A stretch of DNA of 64,000 nt, from the NCBI GenBank assembly GCA_044226865.1, contig JBGAGE010000014.1, positions 1 through 64,000 of the forward strand, written 5' to 3'. Below the pieces are notes generated by a model. That model was not told where the DNA came from and ran no database searches. It was given only the letters and a program-made list of their open reading frames with translations. This document shows, in pieces, positions 62,015 to 64,000 of this stretch (its first letter is position 1; each line of letters opens with the position of its first letter). A program made the position numbers and the translations under genes. The stretch comes from TMP-86 sp044226865 (GTDB lineage Bacteria; Pseudomonadota; Gammaproteobacteria; Steroidobacterales; Steroidobacteraceae).

Positions 62015-63685
62015 ATGACTGAAAGTTTTGCAGAACTGTTCGAACAAAGCATTGCCAGCCAACGCATCAAGCCCGGCACCATTCTCACCGGATTGATCGT
62101 CGAGGTCGGGCAGGACTACGTCGTCGTCAACGTCGGGCTGAAGTCCGAAGCGGTCATTCCCGCCGAGCAGTTCAAGAATGAAAAGGGCGAGATGGAGGCC
62201 GTGGTCGGCGCCGAAGTCGAAGTGGCGTTGGACAGCGTCGAAGACGGCTCGGGCGAAACCCGCCTGTCGCGCGAAAAGGCCAAGCGCGCCCGCACCTGGA
62301 CACGCCTCGAGCAGTCCTTCGAGAAGCAGGAAATCGTCAACGGCGTCATTACCGGCCGCGTCAAGGGCGGATTCACGGTGGAAATCGACAACGTGCGCGC
62401 CTTCCTCCCCGGTTCGCTGGTGGACGTGCGCCCCGTGCGCGATCCCTCCTACCTGGAAAACAAGCCGCTCGAATTCAAGGTCATCAAGCTCGACCAGAAG
62501 CGCAACAACGTCGTGGTCTCGCGCCGCGCCGTGGTGGAACAGGAATACAGCGCCGAGCGTTCGGCGTTGCTGGACAACCTGCAGGAAGGCGCTGCGGTCA
62601 AGGGTGTGGTCAAGAACCTCACCGACTATGGCGCGTTCGTCGACCTCGGCGGCATCGACGGCCTGCTGCACATCACCGACATGGCCTGGAAGCGCGTCAA
62701 GCATCCTTCCGAAGTGGTCAAGGTCGGCGATGAGATCGACGTCCGCATCCTGAAGTTCGATCGCGAGCGCCAGCGCGTCTCGCTCGGCCTGAAGCAATTG
62801 GGCTCGGATCCCTGGCAGAACATCGCGCGCCGTTATCCGGCGAACACGCGCCTGTTCGGCAAGGTCACCAACATCGCCGACTATGGCTGCTTCGTGGAAA
62901 TCGAAGAAGGCGTGGAAGGCCTGGTGCACGTGTCCGAAATGGACTGGACCAACAAGAACGTCAACCCCGCCAAGGTGGTTCACGTCGGCCAGGAAGTCGA
63001 GGTCATGGTGCTGGACATCGACGAAGAGCGTCGCCGCATCAGCCTCGGCATCAAGCAGTGCAAGACCAATCCCTGGAAGGAGTTCGGCGAGAACTACAAC
63101 CGTGGCGACAAGGTCAGCGGCCAGATCAAGTCCATCACCGACTTCGGCATCTTCATCGGCCTGGCCGGTGGCATCGATGGCCTGGTTCACCTCTCCGACA
63201 TCTCCTGGGACATCCCGGGCGAGGAAGCGGTGCACAGCTACCAGAAGGGCCAGCAGCTGGAAGCCATGGTGTTGTCCATCGATCCGGAGCGCGAGCGCAT
63301 CAGCCTGGGCGTGAAGCAATTGGCCAAGGATCCGTTCTCGGCCTACATCGCCGAGCACCCGAAGGGCAGCATCGTCAAGGGCACGGTTCGGGAAGTGGAC
63401 GCCAAGGGCGCCATCATCGACCTGGGCAATGGCGTGGAAGGCCAGCTGCGCGCCTCCGAGCTGTCGCGTGATCGTGTGGAAGACGCACGCACCCTGCTGA
63501 AGGTGGGCGAGGAAGTCGAAGCCAAGTTCACGGGCGTGGATCGCAAGGGTCGCAGCATCGCGCTGTCGATCAAGGCGAAGGACATCCACGAGGAGCAGGA
63601 GGCGATGCAGAACTACCGCACCGACTCCCCCACGGGCACCAGCCTGGGCGATCTGTTGAAAGAACAGATCTCGGGCCAGGATTGA
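62015..63685 (+). CDS. rpsA: 30S ribosomal protein S1
   Basis: This 556-residue protein binds mRNA on the 30S subunit. Six S1 repeats are visible. The first two carry LIVEVGQDYVVVNVGLKSEA and VNGVITGRVKGGFTVEIDNV, and domains 3-6 carry the KGVVKNLTDYGAFVDLGGID type. The ATG at 62015 gives the canonical start MTESFAELFEQS and length. The GTG four codons earlier is less likely. Only a weak ribosome-binding site is seen, as is usual for rpsA. Confidence 0.97.
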   Translation: MTESFAELFEQSIASQRIKPGTILTGLIVEVGQDYVVVNVGLKSEAVIPAEQFKNEKGEMEAVVGAEVEVALDSVEDGSGETRLSREKAKRARTWTRLEQSFEKQEIVNGVITGRVKGGFTVEIDNVRAFLPGSLVDVRPVRDPSYLENKPLEFKVIKLDQKRNNVVVSRRAVVEQEYSAERSALLDNLQEGAAVKGVVKNLTDYGAFVDLGGIDGLLHITDMAWKRVKHPSEVVKVGDEIDVRILKFDRERQRVSLGLKQLGSDPWQNIARRYPANTRLFGKVTNIADYGCFVEIEEGVEGLVHVSEMDWTNKNVNPAKVVHVGQEVEVMVLDIDEERRRISLGIKQCKTNPWKEFGENYNRGDKVSGQIKSITDFGIFIGLAGGIDGLVHLSDISWDIPGEEAVHSYQKGQQLEAMVLSIDPERERISLGVKQLAKDPFSAYIAEHPKGSIVKGTVREVDAKGAIIDLGNGVEGQLRASELSRDRVEDARTLLKVGEEVEAKFTGVDRKGRSIALSIKAKDIHEEQEAMQNYRTDSPTGTSLGDLLKEQISGQD

Positions 63686-63693
63686 GCCAGTCA

Positions 63694-63725
63694 GCCGGCC
63701 GGTGCGCACGCGTGCACCGGCCGGC
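63694..63725 (+). other. GC-rich hairpin between rpsA and ihfB
   Basis: GCCGGCCGGTGC pairs perfectly with GCACCGGCCGGC around an 8-base loop. No T-run follows, so it is not a standard terminator. It may stabilise the rpsA 3' end or slow transcription into ihfB. Confidence 0.6.
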
Positions 63726-63764
63726 GCTCAACTTCGTATGACCAACGACAATTACGGATCGATC

Positions 63765-64000
63765 ATGACCAAATCCGAGCTCATCGAGATCATCTCGGCG
63801 AAGCAGAAGCACCTGCCTGCCAAGGACGTGGAACTGGCGGTGAAGCAGATCCTGGAGATCATGAGCGATGCGCTGGCCACGGGCGAGCGCATCGAGATCC
63901 GCGGTTTCGGCAGTTTCTCGCTCCACTTCCGCCCGCCGCGGCAGGGCCGTAATCCGAAGACCGGCGAGGCGGTGGCGCTGGCCGGCAAGTACGTTCCGCA
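63765..64000 (+). CDS. ihfB: Integration host factor subunit beta, partial at window edge
   Basis: The first 78 residues of the IHF beta subunit are seen. IHF bends DNA and acts as an architectural factor for transcription and replication. The start MTKSELIEIISAKQKHLPAKD and the DNA-binding arm RIEIRGFGSFSLHFRPPRQG are typical, including RNPKTGE and GKYVP at the cut end. GGAT lies a few bases before the ATG. ATG at 63738 is in frame but not conserved. The 3' end lies beyond the window. Confidence 0.95.
   Translation, partial: MTKSELIEIISAKQKHLPAKDVELAVKQILEIMSDALATGERIEIRGFGSFSLHFRPPRQGRNPKTGEAVALAGKYVP

Overview
The window is GC-rich, densely packed DNA from a gammaproteobacterial chromosome. 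Evidence for this is the housekeeping content and order: rimP-nusA-infB-rbfA-truB-rpsO-pnp, smc-zipA-ligA, trpS-scpA-scpB-rluB, and gyrA-serC-serA-pheA-aroA-cmk-rpsA-ihfB. Other pointers are a DksA with a long Lys/Ala/Pro-rich N-terminus, outer-membrane TonB-dependent receptors, and a ubiG-mupP-SDR block beside gyrA like that of Pseudomonas. A Xanthomonadales/Nevskiales/Steroidobacter-like organism is my best guess from gene style. It is an inference, not a database result.

Region 1 (1-10.5 kb) is an accessory catabolic region. A TonB-dependent receptor gene is cut short at its 3' end, apparently by the terminal repeat of an insertion sequence at the window edge. Upstream on the same strand lie a 3-hydroxyisobutyrate dehydrogenase-like enzyme, an enolase-superfamily (mandelate racemase-like) enzyme and a GMC flavoprotein oxidoreductase. 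Divergent from these are a spinster-type MFS transporter, a LysR regulator and a two-domain FAD/GcvT (dimethylglycine/sarcosine dehydrogenase-like) protein. Together they look like uptake and oxidation of a small hydroxy-acid or N-methylated compound; the substrate is unknown.

Region 2 (10.5-24.5 kb) begins with single genes: a PBP7-like endopeptidase, a YpfJ-type zinc protein and a pirin. A compact co-directional cluster follows (13.4-21.9 kb): a Tat-exported flavoprotein oxidoreductase, a Rieske oxygenase, an orphan PotD/PotF-like lipoprotein, an intact TonB-dependent receptor and an AcpA/phospholipase C-type lipoprotein. This is the best candidate in the window for an undescribed system. 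An exported amidohydrolase, a methyltransferase-like protein and an RRM RNA-binding protein close the region.

Region 3 (24.6-53.6 kb) is conserved core. It contains the transcription/translation operon from rimP to pnp, then gluQ, dksA, queF, the chromosome and cell-division genes smc, zipA and ligA, a parvulin lipoprotein, bolA, yciB, yciO, and trpS-scpA-scpB followed by an RluB-like protein. A minus-strand run holds a MetX-like hydrolase, a YciK-like SDR, a MupP-like phosphatase, ubiG and an MTA/SAH-deaminase-like enzyme. Two core proteins have changed key residues. DksA has C-T-S-A in place of its four zinc cysteines, and the RluB-like protein has Pro in place of the catalytic Asp.

Region 4 (53.6-64 kb) is the gyrA-serC-serA-pheA-aroA-cmk run followed by rpsA and a truncated ihfB. 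GyrA carries Ala83-Ser84 in the quinolone-determining region. A 13-codon mini-ORF sits almost at the predicted gyrA transcription start. I found no CRISPR array, rRNA or convincing tRNA.
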